Below, piece by piece: positions 13,488 through 21,398 of a stretch of DNA of 21,419 nucleotides (position 1 is its first letter; every line of letters begins with the position of its first letter). Position numbers and translations under genes: made by a program. Source of the DNA: an uncultured Maritalea sp. GTDB taxonomy: Bacteria > Pseudomonadota > Alphaproteobacteria > Rhizobiales > Devosiaceae. Location: NCBI GenBank assembly GCA_913055925.1, contig CAJXLH010000011.1, forward strand, positions 1 through 21,419, given 5' to 3'. The notes under the pieces were generated by a model. It did no database searches. It had not been told where the DNA came from and saw nothing but the letters and a program-made list of their open reading frames with translations.

Positions 13488-13994
13488 TTGCGAAAAATCA
13501 AGCTTGAACCAGATTGTGAGAATTGCGCGGCTTATTGCTGTGTTGCGCTGGCGTTCGATCAATCGAACATGTTTGCCTATGACAAGAAGGCGGCAGAGCC
13601 GTGCAAGCATTTGACCAAAGACCATGCTTGCAACATTCACGAGCAACTCACCGACAAGGGCTTTGCTGGCTGTGTACGATATAATTGCTTTGGCGCCGGA
13701 CAACGCGTGACCAACGAATTGTTTGCCGGAAAATCATGGCGCGACCACCCCAACGAGGCGCAAAAGATGTTCGATGCCTATCGGGTGATGCACAATGTGC
13801 ACGAGTTTTTGGCAATGTTAGAGGCCGCTCGAAAGCTAAAGCTGGATAGTGTTCAGATCAAACAAGTGGAGGTGTTTCAAAACGAGCTTTCGCCGGCATC
13901 CGCTTGGACACCGGCGACTTTGGCAGCATTTCAATCAAGCGGGGTTTTTGACGAAATCCGCTTTTTCTTTAGAGGGTTGAGTGACCGGGCTTAG
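13488..13994 (+). CDS. Cysteine-rich putative metal-binding protein
   Basis: This 168-residue protein belongs to an uncharacterised group. The first half is rich in cysteine: CENCAAYCC (10-18), then EPCKHL, HACNIHEQL, and GFAGCVRYNCFGAGQ, eight cysteines with two nearby histidines, which strongly suggests a bound metal or Fe-S cluster. The same cysteine pattern ending in CFGAGQ occurs, as I recall, at the N-terminus of some pentapeptide-repeat proteins; here no such repeat follows, only a helical half. No signal peptide. There is no usable ATG in frame: the best start is TTG 13488, which has GGGGAG six bases before it. The stop codon overlaps that of the converging mrr gene by four bases. Function unknown. 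Confidence 0.75.
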   Translation: MRKIKLEPDCENCAAYCCVALAFDQSNMFAYDKKAAEPCKHLTKDHACNIHEQLTDKGFAGCVRYNCFGAGQRVTNELFAGKSWRDHPNEAQKMFDAYRVMHNVHEFLAMLEAARKLKLDSVQIKQVEVFQNELSPASAWTPATLAAFQSSGVFDEIRFFFRGLSDRA

Positions 13995-14893
13995 AGTGCT
14001 TTAAACCAATCTTGATCAATCTCGATGTGCTCAACCATTTTTGTTGTCATGCCTAGATTGAACTGTTTGAGCAATTCACATAGACGCTCGCCATCAATAA
14101 GGTCGATCGCTATCGCACCGTCTCGTGTTGCCTCTTCCGACGCGGAACTGGTGAAGTTCCCTGTCGTGATAAAAAGTCCCTTATCTGCGCGACCTTGCAA
14201 TGCTCCGCGAAAGTCTCTGATTTCCTTGGAGCCAACGCTGCTTTTCCAACGTTTACACTGAAAGTAAACTTGAAAAGAGACAAGATTGACCCGGAGAACC
14301 CCAATGCCATCAATCCCACCATCGCCGGTTTTGCCGCGCACCTCAACCTTAACAAACCCCGCCTCCCGCAAAATTCTTTGCGACAAGCGTTCAAAAGCAG
14401 CCGGGTCCATTTCCTTTAGGCAGTCGAGCAGGTCAGATTGCCAATTTGCCTCTTCTTGAGTGGGAGGCGCGGCAGATTCACTAGACTTGGAGGACGAACC
14501 GCGCTTACGACGCTTCTCGGCGCGTTTTTGCTTTGCCCTTTCTCTTTCCTCCTCATTCACCTTTGCGTGAATCGCCACAGTCTCGGCCTTGTCGGCAATC
14601 GCCTCGCCAGAAGGCGTAAGCGCCCAAACGCCGCGTGACGAGTTTTCTAACGCGTCGCCTCGCTTTAGATATGTGCGGGCCCAAGCAAGATAATAATTTA
14701 GTTTTTGGTAGCGACCGTTGGGCATCATGATCGACTGTTCGTCTTCACTTACCCCTTCATTTTCAATGACCTGTTCGTCAATTTCTTGAATATTCCCTGA
14801 GCCGCCAAGAGACTTCAGGGCATAAAGTGTAGCCAACATAAGCTGGGGCAAATCGGGAAAGCTGTTTTCGTCGATAGTAAACGTGCGGGTCAT
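13991..14893 (-). CDS. mrr: Mrr-type restriction endonuclease
   Basis: This 300-residue cytoplasmic nuclease has two domains. Residues about 10-100 are the Mrr N-terminal winged helix, containing the LNYYLAWARTYLKRGD and GVWALTPSG motifs. A highly charged helical linker with a basic run (KRAEKRRKRG, 123-132) and a Ser-rich stretch joins it to the catalytic domain (about 160-275). There the Mrr variant of the PD-(D/E)xK site is intact: GDGGIDGIG (Asp195), then Gln212 and Lys214 in FQCKRW. Mrr enzymes cut modified DNA or respond to stress. The ATG overlaps the stop of the type IIG gene (ATGA), so the two are translationally coupled and probably act together. Full length, no sign of decay. Confidence 0.9.
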   Translation of the reverse strand: MTRTFTIDENSFPDLPQLMLATLYALKSLGGSGNIQEIDEQVIENEGVSEDEQSIMMPNGRYQKLNYYLAWARTYLKRGDALENSSRGVWALTPSGEAIADKAETVAIHAKVNEEERERAKQKRAEKRRKRGSSSKSSESAAPPTQEEANWQSDLLDCLKEMDPAAFERLSQRILREAGFVKVEVRGKTGDGGIDGIGVLRVNLVSFQVYFQCKRWKSSVGSKEIRDFRGALQGRADKGLFITTGNFTSSASEEATRDGAIAIDLIDGERLCELLKQFNLGMTTKMVEHIEIDQDWFKAL

Positions 14894-17800
14894 ATATTCG
14901 CTTCTAAAAGTTTGATTTCGTCGTCAGTAAGTTCAAAAAGTATGTAAACGAGCGCGTTGATTTGATCTTCGTGCTGTTTGATTTCCGCTGTTAGGCGGGC
15001 AATTTCCGCTTTGTCGCGGGCGATCCAATCTTCCCAATCGCTGCGGTCAGCCAGTGGAATGTCTGCTTTGAAGGTTTTCTTGATTTCAGCACGGAAAGCG
15101 GCAAAGTCTTCAAATTCCCACCAGCTTTTCAGCTTGTTGTTGAGTTTCGCATCGCGTTCTGGCGGGCACAGATCGGGAATACGACGGCGCACCCCTTTCT
15201 GCAATTGATAACGCTGTTCGGCGGCGGATTGGCATTTTTCAGCAAGGGTTGCGAGTTGCTGCTTTTGTTCATCGGTGGCAGGTGGGATGGGGAGTTGCTC
15301 AACAAATTGTGTGAAGTAGCGTACAAATCCGCCTCTGATCTGCGAACTCATTTGCAGATAGACGAACCAGACGGCTATGGAGTTCAACAGCCCTGCAACG
15401 TCGAGTTCGTCGCTTGGAATAAAATAACATGTGTTGGCCGCTAGCGCCCCACATTGGTCAACATAAAACGACGGACTACTTGCTATGTCTCGGTACAAGA
15501 GCTTGGGGACCGCAAACGCATCATAGTAATCGCAGGCCCTGAGTTCCCACCAATAATCACCTTTGTCGGCTCGCTTGCGACATACATCTGCATAGGGTGC
15601 AAGATGGTTGCAAAGTGCGGGATGAAGCTGGCTTAACTTGGGCCAAACATTTTGCTCTTCCAACTCCCCGAACTTCGCGCGTGTCCATCCTTTTGGGATC
15701 AGAATAAGAAACAAATCTCTGCTTTCTGCTCGCCAACGCTGAAGGTCTTTACCCTCAAGCCAAGGTTTAAAAATCTCTACTGATTTGGGATCTTCAGCCA
15801 CAAGCCGATCTCGTGTGGCGCGGTCAATGACAAAGGCTTCGTTGCGCCCGGTTTTGATGCCATAAAGCGGCGATCCGTAAACCTCTTTGAGTGTCGGTTT
15901 GCCGTTGCGGATTTTGTCACGTAGGGCTTTTAGCCTTGGGTCTTCCAGTTCCCAACTTTGCCCATCCAAATGATGCTGAGGATACAACGCGCACTTTTTC
16001 CGGTAAACAGCGCGGAAGTTTGACGAAGGGAGATCATCGACATTCCAAAAACTGACTTGATGCTTCTTTTCCGGTTCTTGATTGATCATCGTCAAAATAG
16101 CCGGATAGGTAGTGACCCCTTCAAAAATCTGATGATCGCCAAAATCCACCACATGCTCGAGTGTTGCATTTTTTGCCAAATATTCGCGCAGCGGTTTGCC
16201 TGAATTGGTTTTAAAAAAAGTGGAAGACGAAATGTATCCCATTCGCCCGCCCTGTTTGAGCAACCGCAACCCGCGTTCAAAGAAGTAACAATATAGATCG
16301 GCAACGCCGTGATAGACCTCGAAGCGCTTTTCCAGATATGGCTTGAGCGGTGACAAAAGCTCTTGGCGCACATAAGGCGGGTTGCCGAGCACCACATCAA
16401 ACCCACCTTCTTTGAATATTTCTGGGAAGGCTTTTTGCCAGCTAAAGCCATGTTGAAGATAGGCAAAATTGCTGTCTTCAATCAAGCTGTCGCCAACAAC
16501 CAGATTTTTGTCTAAGCTGTCGAGCGCTTTGCCTTTACGGGCAGTTTTGATCCAAAGGGACAATTTCGCGATTTCAACGCTTTCTGCGTTCACATCAACG
16601 CCGAAAAGATTATGGGTGAGAATTTCGCTATCTGGGTCCAGCAAGTCGCCCAGGTGACCGCCCGAAAGCGCTGCAATTTTGTCGTTCACCTGTGTGAGTT
16701 CGGCTTTCAAAAAGTCAAACGCGGTGACCAAAAAAACGCCTGAGCCACAGGCCGGATCCACAATGCGGAGCGCCTTGATGGCATCGCGATAATCGGACCA
16801 TGCTTTAAGTTCTGAGGTTTTGTTTTTCCATTTGATGTTTTGATAGTCATCAACGGAACTTGCTTTGGTGATATGCGGTGCGAAACGTGCGGCGAAAAGT
16901 TCACGCAAGTGCGTACCCAATGTCTGATCGACAATAAACCGCGCTACATAATCGGGTGTATACACAACGCCGTCGCGCTTGCGGCGACCGGAAGTGCCGG
17001 TTTTTTTGGCCTCTTCGACAATCTCGCCACGCGCGATGGCTTGCAAACGTTCAACATCGGCAATGGATTGCTCAAAAATATGACCCAGAACGGTGACGGA
17101 AACCTCGGACGCGAAATCATATTCGCCAATGCGATTAAACCCTTCGCAAACAAGGTCAGGCAATTCAAGCTCATCGATAATCGGGTCTGGCGCGAACAGT
17201 CCGCCATTATAAGGCGGCACATCCAGCTGCTTGTTGCCACGATCAATAGCGTTGAAAAGCCCCTTAAAGTTCTCCCAAATCGGTTTCGGGTTAAACGGGT
17301 CTGCATGTTCAAAGGCCCGTTCCAATATGCGTGCGGGCAACAGCCCAGTATCCTCAGCAAAAGCGGTGAACAGCACGCGATCTAAAATAGTTTGTGCGGC
17401 TGAAATCCGATCAAGCGGGGCCACTTGCGGGGCTGCAGCTTCAACGGCATCAATCAAATGGTCGCGCAGGACTTTGTAGTCCGCATAAAGCGCGTTGGTG
17501 ATGTCTTTGTCTTCTTTACGCGACTGCGCCAAAATCTCGGTGGTGCGCCCTTTGAGCAAATTTTCCGCACTCAGCAATAACATGAAGCGTTGATATTCGT
17601 GCGGCTCAGTTAACTTGGAAAGATTGAATTTCTCGAAGTGTTGCGTGCCCTCGCCAAAAGCGTAGAGCCTTAGCTCAATGTAGTTTGAAACAATCACCCA
17701 TTTAACGCCGGGCGCGTTGGTGGCATATTCCCAAGCTTGCTGGACGGGACTTTTTGCGCGCCCTGGCATTATTGAATCAAGATCTTTGGTCTTGGCGCCT

Positions 17801-18114
17801 TTTAGTTCAAATGGGGCGATGATCTCATCGCGCTTGCCGCCAAACCGACCTAACGCGAGATCAACCGATCCTTTTAGAATGTTTTGTTCAGACGCAACGG
17901 TGAACTCTTGATGGGTCGCAGCAGAGTTGTAACCCAACACGCCTTCAACAATGAGCGATTTAAAGTCACCGTGTAGTGCGACTTCCTTTAATCCATCTAT
18001 TCGCTTTGACTGTATTAACTCTGCCCATTGGCTCAACAACTCAAAATGCTCGGTAGGCACCTTCTTGCTTGCAATAATGTGGCGACTTAGGGTTTTTGAG
18101 TTGAATAAAGGCAA
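14890..18114 (-). CDS. Type IIG restriction-modification enzyme (fused nuclease-adenine methyltransferase)
   Basis: This 1074-residue protein combines cutting, methylation and target choice in one chain. Residues about 50-160 look like a PD-(D/E)xK nuclease (VEGVLG, Asp85 in SVDLAL, then Glu103-x-Lys105 in PFELKG). A helical connector follows to about 380. The methyltransferase core has motif X (GVVYTPDYVARFIV, 382-395), motif I DPACGSGVFL (453-462), and the adenine-specific motif IV NPPY (578-581). From about 690 to 975 lies a TaqI/Eco57I-like target recognition region with the LPIPP stretch, then a helical C-terminus. All key residues are intact. No ATG precedes the nuclease motifs; translation probably starts at TTG 18114. 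It is first in the operon with mrr. Target sequence unknown; the absence of helicase and separate S subunit argues against type I. Confidence 0.88.
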   Translation of the reverse strand: MPLFNSKTLSRHIIASKKVPTEHFELLSQWAELIQSKRIDGLKEVALHGDFKSLIVEGVLGYNSAATHQEFTVASEQNILKGSVDLALGRFGGKRDEIIAPFELKGAKTKDLDSIMPGRAKSPVQQAWEYATNAPGVKWVIVSNYIELRLYAFGEGTQHFEKFNLSKLTEPHEYQRFMLLLSAENLLKGRTTEILAQSRKEDKDITNALYADYKVLRDHLIDAVEAAAPQVAPLDRISAAQTILDRVLFTAFAEDTGLLPARILERAFEHADPFNPKPIWENFKGLFNAIDRGNKQLDVPPYNGGLFAPDPIIDELELPDLVCEGFNRIGEYDFASEVSVTVLGHIFEQSIADVERLQAIARGEIVEEAKKTGTSGRRKRDGVVYTPDYVARFIVDQTLGTHLRELFAARFAPHITKASSVDDYQNIKWKNKTSELKAWSDYRDAIKALRIVDPACGSGVFLVTAFDFLKAELTQVNDKIAALSGGHLGDLLDPDSEILTHNLFGVDVNAESVEIAKLSLWIKTARKGKALDSLDKNLVVGDSLIEDSNFAYLQHGFSWQKAFPEIFKEGGFDVVLGNPPYVRQELLSPLKPYLEKRFEVYHGVADLYCYFFERGLRLLKQGGRMGYISSSTFFKTNSGKPLREYLAKNATLEHVVDFGDHQIFEGVTTYPAILTMINQEPEKKHQVSFWNVDDLPSSNFRAVYRKKCALYPQHHLDGQSWELEDPRLKALRDKIRNGKPTLKEVYGSPLYGIKTGRNEAFVIDRATRDRLVAEDPKSVEIFKPWLEGKDLQRWRAESRDLFLILIPKGWTRAKFGELEEQNVWPKLSQLHPALCNHLAPYADVCRKRADKGDYWWELRACDYYDAFAVPKLLYRDIASSPSFYVDQCGALAANTCYFIPSDELDVAGLLNSIAVWFVYLQMSSQIRGGFVRYFTQFVEQLPIPPATDEQKQQLATLAEKCQSAAEQRYQLQKGVRRRIPDLCPPERDAKLNNKLKSWWEFEDFAAFRAEIKKTFKADIPLADRSDWEDWIARDKAEIARLTAEIKQHEDQINALVYILFELTDDEIKLLEANI

Positions 18115-18137
18115 AATAAGACTCAGATAAACGCTGG

Positions 18138-18149
18138 CGATTTAAATCG
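18138..18149. promoter_or_regulatory. Perfect palindrome upstream of the restriction operon
   Basis: CGATTTAAATCG is a perfect 12-bp palindrome, 24 bases before the proposed TTG start of the type IIG gene. It may be an operator or lie within the promoter; no confident -35/-10 pair could be assigned here. Confidence 0.45.
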
Positions 18150-18165
18150 GATCTAAACGTAGTTC

Positions 18166-18177
18166 TCTGACGTCAGA
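18166..18177. promoter_or_regulatory. Second perfect palindrome upstream of the restriction operon
   Basis: TCTGACGTCAGA is a perfect 12-bp palindrome whose centre is 28 bp from that of the first. Together they could bind a controller of the restriction genes, or this one could even be a methylation target. No controller protein gene lies next to it other than the TetR gene. Confidence 0.45.
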
Positions 18178-18265
18178 AGCGCAAACCAAATCTGCAAAAG
18201 GAACAACTCCACTCGCTACATATTCATCGTGCTAATTCACCAATCAAGCACTTCATCATTTTTAT

Positions 18266-18279
18266 ATAGACTGGTCTAT
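18266..18279. promoter_or_regulatory. TetR-type operator
   Basis: ATAGAC and GTCTAT flank TG, a 14-bp inverted repeat of the TAGAC-NN-GTCTA kind known for several TetR-family repressors. It lies 124 bases upstream of the TetR gene, in an AT-rich region of the 289-base divergent gap, so it probably autoregulates that operon. A rather long leader follows. Confidence 0.65.
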
Positions 18280-18403
18280 TTTTTGATGATAGATCGACAA
18301 CCTGAGGCGTGTTTGTGGTGTTGAGCCACCAAATTGCGCGTTTGCGGCGAAGCTATGACGGGTTGTCACGAAAGATTTAGCGAGAGTTTTAGGCGAGAGA
18401 AAT

Positions 18404-18979
18404 ATGGCAACAAAGAAAACCAAGGGCGAGCAGACGCGCGAGAAGTTGATTGCAGTGGCGGCCGATTTGTTTCATCGCCGCGGCTATCATGCCGTTGGTC
18501 TCAATGAGATTTGCGCGGCGGGTGAGCTGCCGAAGGGTTCAGTATACTACCATTTTCCCAAAGGTAAGGAAGAGATTGCCGTTGCGGTAATTGATGCTTC
18601 GAAAGAGCAGATAGCAAACGACATTCGCGAAGCGGTGAGCGGTGCGAAAAGTGATGGTGAATTTGTTGAACTTATGGTTGGGCGTTTTGCCCAAAACCTT
18701 GTGCAATCTGATTTCACCAAAGGCTGCCCAATCACAACAATAAATTTGGAAATGTCTGGCGAGAGCCCTGTGATCCGCGAAGCATGCGCGGCGGCGTTTG
18801 ACTATTGGATTTCGCTTTTTGCCGGCCACATGGAAGCGCAAGGTGTGGCTGCAGGTGACGCCAAAATGCGCGCTGAGATGGCCCTTTCTCTGATTGAAGG
18901 GGCGATGATTGTGGCCCGCGCGCGCCGCAGCACTGACGTGCTGGATATTGCCGCCAATCAAATCAAAGCATTAGTTTGA
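18404..18979 (+). CDS. TetR-family transcriptional regulator, LmrA/YxaF-like
   Basis: This 191-residue repressor has a clear N-terminal helix-turn-helix: TREKLIAVAADLFHRRGYHAVGL then EICAAGELPKGSVYYHFPKGKEE (given here in pieces, about 11-56), with the typical SVYYHF recognition-helix end. The C-terminal half contains GCPITTINLEMSGESPVIRE and an EGAMIVARARR helix, as in the LmrA/YxaF subgroup, whose members sense small aromatic or drug-like compounds. Start ATG 18404 follows AGGCGAGA. The metallo-hydrolase gene begins 13 bases after its stop, so regulator and enzyme form one operon, probably repressed through the 18266-18279 site and induced by the enzyme's substrate (inference). Confidence 0.88.
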   Translation: MATKKTKGEQTREKLIAVAADLFHRRGYHAVGLNEICAAGELPKGSVYYHFPKGKEEIAVAVIDASKEQIANDIREAVSGAKSDGEFVELMVGRFAQNLVQSDFTKGCPITTINLEMSGESPVIREACAAAFDYWISLFAGHMEAQGVAAGDAKMRAEMALSLIEGAMIVARARRSTDVLDIAANQIKALV

Positions 18980-18992
18980 GTAGGAATTTTAC

Positions 18993-19952
18993 ATGCGACA
19001 ATTGAAAATTGCAGGTGGCATTTTTGCCATCGTGTTGGCGATCTTTTTCGGTTTAGGCACCTATTTGTTTTGGCCCGTCGTTTTAGACCCGATTGACGAT
19101 ATCAACGCCACCCTTCCCGCGCCAACGCAGCCGAGTAAAGTTCGATTGTCGGCGATGACCACCGGGTTCAACGTGTCACCGCAGGCGGCGATTTATAGTG
19201 GCGGGAAATTCACTAAATCGCATCGCAGCGTCTATTCGGGATTTGTAATCGAACACCCAGACGCCACCTTTATGCTTGAAGGCGGCATAGGCAACAAAAT
19301 TGCCGAGGAACATGCGCGCAATATGAATGCGTTAGAGCGACGATTATTCGCGTTTCAGAAAACGGAAACTGCAAAAGAACGCATGATCGCGGCGCGCTAT
19401 GATCCGGCGCAAATTGAGTTTATCATCCTCACACATTTGCATTGGGACCATGCAGCTGTGATCCCAGAGTTTCCTGGCACGCCGATCTGGACCGAAGCAA
19501 AAGAACTGGACGCAGCGCAGGCCCTTTCGGACACACATATTTCTTATTTCGCAGAGCACCTAAACCGCGACGACACGGTTTGGTCGTTCATCGAGTTTGA
19601 CGACAAACCGTATGGCCCGTTTGACAAAAGCAAAGACATTTTTGGTGATGGCAGCGTGGTTTTGATCCCGCTGGGTGGACACACGAAAGGCAGCATTGGC
19701 GCTGTTGTGACCACCGCGGCGGGCAAACGATATTTCTTTATTGGTGACGTGAGTTGGTCGCTGGAGGCGATCAAATTGTTGCGTCCGAAAACGCCGTTCG
19801 TGGGCAATATGGTTGACGCAGATCGCGAGAAAACGCGGGAGGTTGTCGCGCTGCTTCACGAAGTGTGGAAAGACAATCCGGACATGCTGATTGTGCCCAC
19901 ACATGACGGCCCAGTCGTGGCGCAACTGTCGAGTTTTCCGGCGTTTGAGTAA
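18993..19952 (+). CDS. Membrane-anchored metallo-beta-lactamase-fold hydrolase
   Basis: This 319-residue enzyme has an N-terminal membrane anchor or uncleaved signal (about 5-30, no clear cleavage site), placing the catalytic domain in the periplasm. The binuclear zinc site is complete: H148-x-H150-x-D152-H153 (THLHWDH), H230 in GGHT, D252 in GDVS, and H304 in PTHD. The layout resembles lactonases of the quorum-quenching type (AttM/AiiA group), but the fold also serves many other esters and thiol esters, so lactonase activity is only one option. A ribosome site AGGA lies seven bases before ATG 18993. It is cotranscribed with the TetR gene. No terminator is seen in the 99 bases after it. Confidence 0.85.
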   Translation: MRQLKIAGGIFAIVLAIFFGLGTYLFWPVVLDPIDDINATLPAPTQPSKVRLSAMTTGFNVSPQAAIYSGGKFTKSHRSVYSGFVIEHPDATFMLEGGIGNKIAEEHARNMNALERRLFAFQKTETAKERMIAARYDPAQIEFIILTHLHWDHAAVIPEFPGTPIWTEAKELDAAQALSDTHISYFAEHLNRDDTVWSFIEFDDKPYGPFDKSKDIFGDGSVVLIPLGGHTKGSIGAVVTTAAGKRYFFIGDVSWSLEAIKLLRPKTPFVGNMVDADREKTREVVALLHEVWKDNPDMLIVPTHDGPVVAQLSSFPAFE

Positions 19953-20051
19953 AACAGGGCTTTGACCTTATTGCGACCTCACACTTGAAATGCCATCCGC
20001 TCCGCCTAACTCTAGCACCATGTTTTGATGCAAAAGCTTTGGGGGCAGCAA

Positions 20052-20828
20052 ATGGATAAGGTTTTCGATTGGGGTAACGCTAAGCAGCTCAATTTGTGGC
20101 AAATGCTTCTGGCATTTGCCATACCGAGCGCGATTGCGTTTACAGGATTTCACTTTGTGTTGCCAGCAATGCATGCCGGTGGCATGCCCGCAATTGTTGC
20201 TTGGCCAATTGTTGCATCGGTAATGCTATTGGGTTTCACCCTGGCGCCGCTTTGGCTGATGAACAAAGAGGCGAAGGAACTAGGGATCAGCCTGAAAGAA
20301 CGGATGTGTTTAAAGCCGCTCAACCGCAAGCAATGGTTGATTGCCTCGGGCATCTTGGTTGTCGGTCTCATATTTGCAGGCATTTCTGGTGGCTTGAACC
20401 TGCCTTGGATGCAACTGACCGGCCTTTCCGTGCCGGACTATTATCCGTTTTTCCTCAATCCAACTGTTGACCCAACGACAATGGACGCGGAAGCGCTGAC
20501 GCCGGGATTTCAACTCAAAGGCGCCTATTGGCTGATCGGCTTGATGGTCGTTACGCTTTTGCTCAATATTTTGGTGGAAGAGTTTTACTTCCGCGCCTGG
20601 CTTTTGCCGAAAATGATGACACTGGGCGCAGCGGCTTGGCTGGTCAACGGTGTTGTATTTGCGCTTTATCACACGTTCCAGCTTTGGATTTTGCCGCAAT
20701 TAATCCCACTAAGCATTTTCATGGCATTTGTGGTTTATTTCACGCGCAGCATTTGGCCCGCGCTGGTTTTCCACCTTGCGGTGAATTCGCTGAGCGTTGG
20801 CGCAATTGTGTGGTTGATCGTAAGCTGA
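20052..20828 (+). CDS. CPBP-family intramembrane metalloprotease
   Basis: This 258-residue polytopic membrane protein carries the CPBP (CAAX protease/bacteriocin-processing, also called Abi) signatures in its C-terminal half: the paired glutamates and arginine in VEEFYFR (176, 177, 181), the histidine in FALYH (207), and HLAVN (His241, Asn245). These residues bind zinc or water within the membrane. About seven to eight hydrophobic segments are visible. Natural substrates of bacterial members are mostly unknown. I chose ATG 20052, which follows GGGGG at 20041-20045; ATG 20028 in the same frame has no ribosome site and would add eight residues. The stop TGA directly abuts the stop of the converging Lrp-type gene. 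Confidence 0.85.
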   Translation: MDKVFDWGNAKQLNLWQMLLAFAIPSAIAFTGFHFVLPAMHAGGMPAIVAWPIVASVMLLGFTLAPLWLMNKEAKELGISLKERMCLKPLNRKQWLIASGILVVGLIFAGISGGLNLPWMQLTGLSVPDYYPFFLNPTVDPTTMDAEALTPGFQLKGAYWLIGLMVVTLLLNILVEEFYFRAWLLPKMMTLGAAAWLVNGVVFALYHTFQLWILPQLIPLSIFMAFVVYFTRSIWPALVFHLAVNSLSVGAIVWLIVS

Positions 20829-21266
20829 TTAAACAGCAGCCAACAACAAGTTTGTTTCCGAATTGAGTATGCCGTCGATCATGCGCACTTTGCGCAGCAC
20901 ATCATCAAAATCCGACAAAGAACTGGCGTGAATTTCCGCGATTAGGTCCCAATTGCCGTTGGTGGAGTGAATCGAGCGCACCTGCGGCAAGCCGCGTAGT
21001 TTACGGACAATATCGGCGGTGGATTTACCGACAATCTCCACCATCATAACAGCACGAACCTGATCGTCGTCATAGTCTTCGCGCATGCGGGCAGTAAATC
21101 CCAATAGCGTGCCAGACGCAATCAACCGATCTAAACGATTTTGCACTGTGCCGCGTGAGACTTTGAGTTGTTCAGCCAGTTTTGAAAGTGAGGCACGGCC
21201 ATCTTGTCGAAGCAGGCCCACCAACTCATGATCAAGTGAATCAAGAATGAATTTATCTGCTTTCAT
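20829..21266 (-). CDS. Lrp/AsnC-family transcriptional regulator
   Basis: This 145-residue DNA-binding protein has the standard layout. Residues about 8-60 form the helix-turn-helix (LDHELVGLLRQDGRASLSKL, then LKVSRGTVQNRLDRLIASG), and about 65-145 the RAM ligand-binding domain (VRAVMMVEIVG ... VRSIHSTNGNWDLIAEI ... LNSETNLLL). These proteins usually sense amino acids and form octamers. The frame is open further upstream, but the start at ATG 21266 gives the normal length and begins with the expected LDxLDxEL pattern (ILDSLDHEL). The added 49 residues of the longer reading match nothing. The ribosome site is weak (GCAGG close to the ATG). Its usual target, a divergent amino-acid gene, would lie to the right of the window. 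Confidence 0.9.
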   Translation of the reverse strand: MKADKFILDSLDHELVGLLRQDGRASLSKLAEQLKVSRGTVQNRLDRLIASGTLLGFTARMREDYDDDQVRAVMMVEIVGKSTADIVRKLRGLPQVRSIHSTNGNWDLIAEIHASSLSDFDDVLRKVRMIDGILNSETNLLLAAV

Positions 21267-21384
21267 AGCCTGCCAATTCGCTATTTCAATCTGATGTTTT
21301 TTACAAGTTTCTATCAAAATTTGCAACAATTTGCGATTTTCATTGAAAATTTGGCGCGTTAAAATCGGCTTTTCTCGAATTTGA

Positions 21385-21398
21385 CGACCAGTTGGTCG
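21385..21398. promoter_or_regulatory. Inverted repeat near the right edge
   Basis: CGACCA and TGGTCG flank GT, a 14-bp inverted repeat 119 bases upstream of the Lrp-type start. TTGACG at 21381-21386 overlaps it and could be a -35 box for a gene to the right. It could be an operator of TetR or Lrp type; the partner gene is out of view. The 21267-21384 stretch is AT-rich with nothing else clear. Confidence 0.4.

Noticed and set aside
16840..17385. 181-codon open frame on the plus strand inside the type IIG gene
   Set aside because: It lies fully antisense to conserved methyltransferase and nuclease motifs, has no ribosome site, and its translation has no domain-like pattern.
13991..18114. BREX, DISARM or type I restriction locus
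   Set aside because: There is no helicase, S subunit, PglZ, BrxC or phospholipase gene beside it; the fused protein has nuclease, methyltransferase and recognition parts of type IIG.
20025..20051. Earlier start (TTG 20025 or ATG 20028) for the CPBP protease
   Set aside because: Neither has a ribosome site, whereas ATG 20052 follows GGGGG at suitable spacing.
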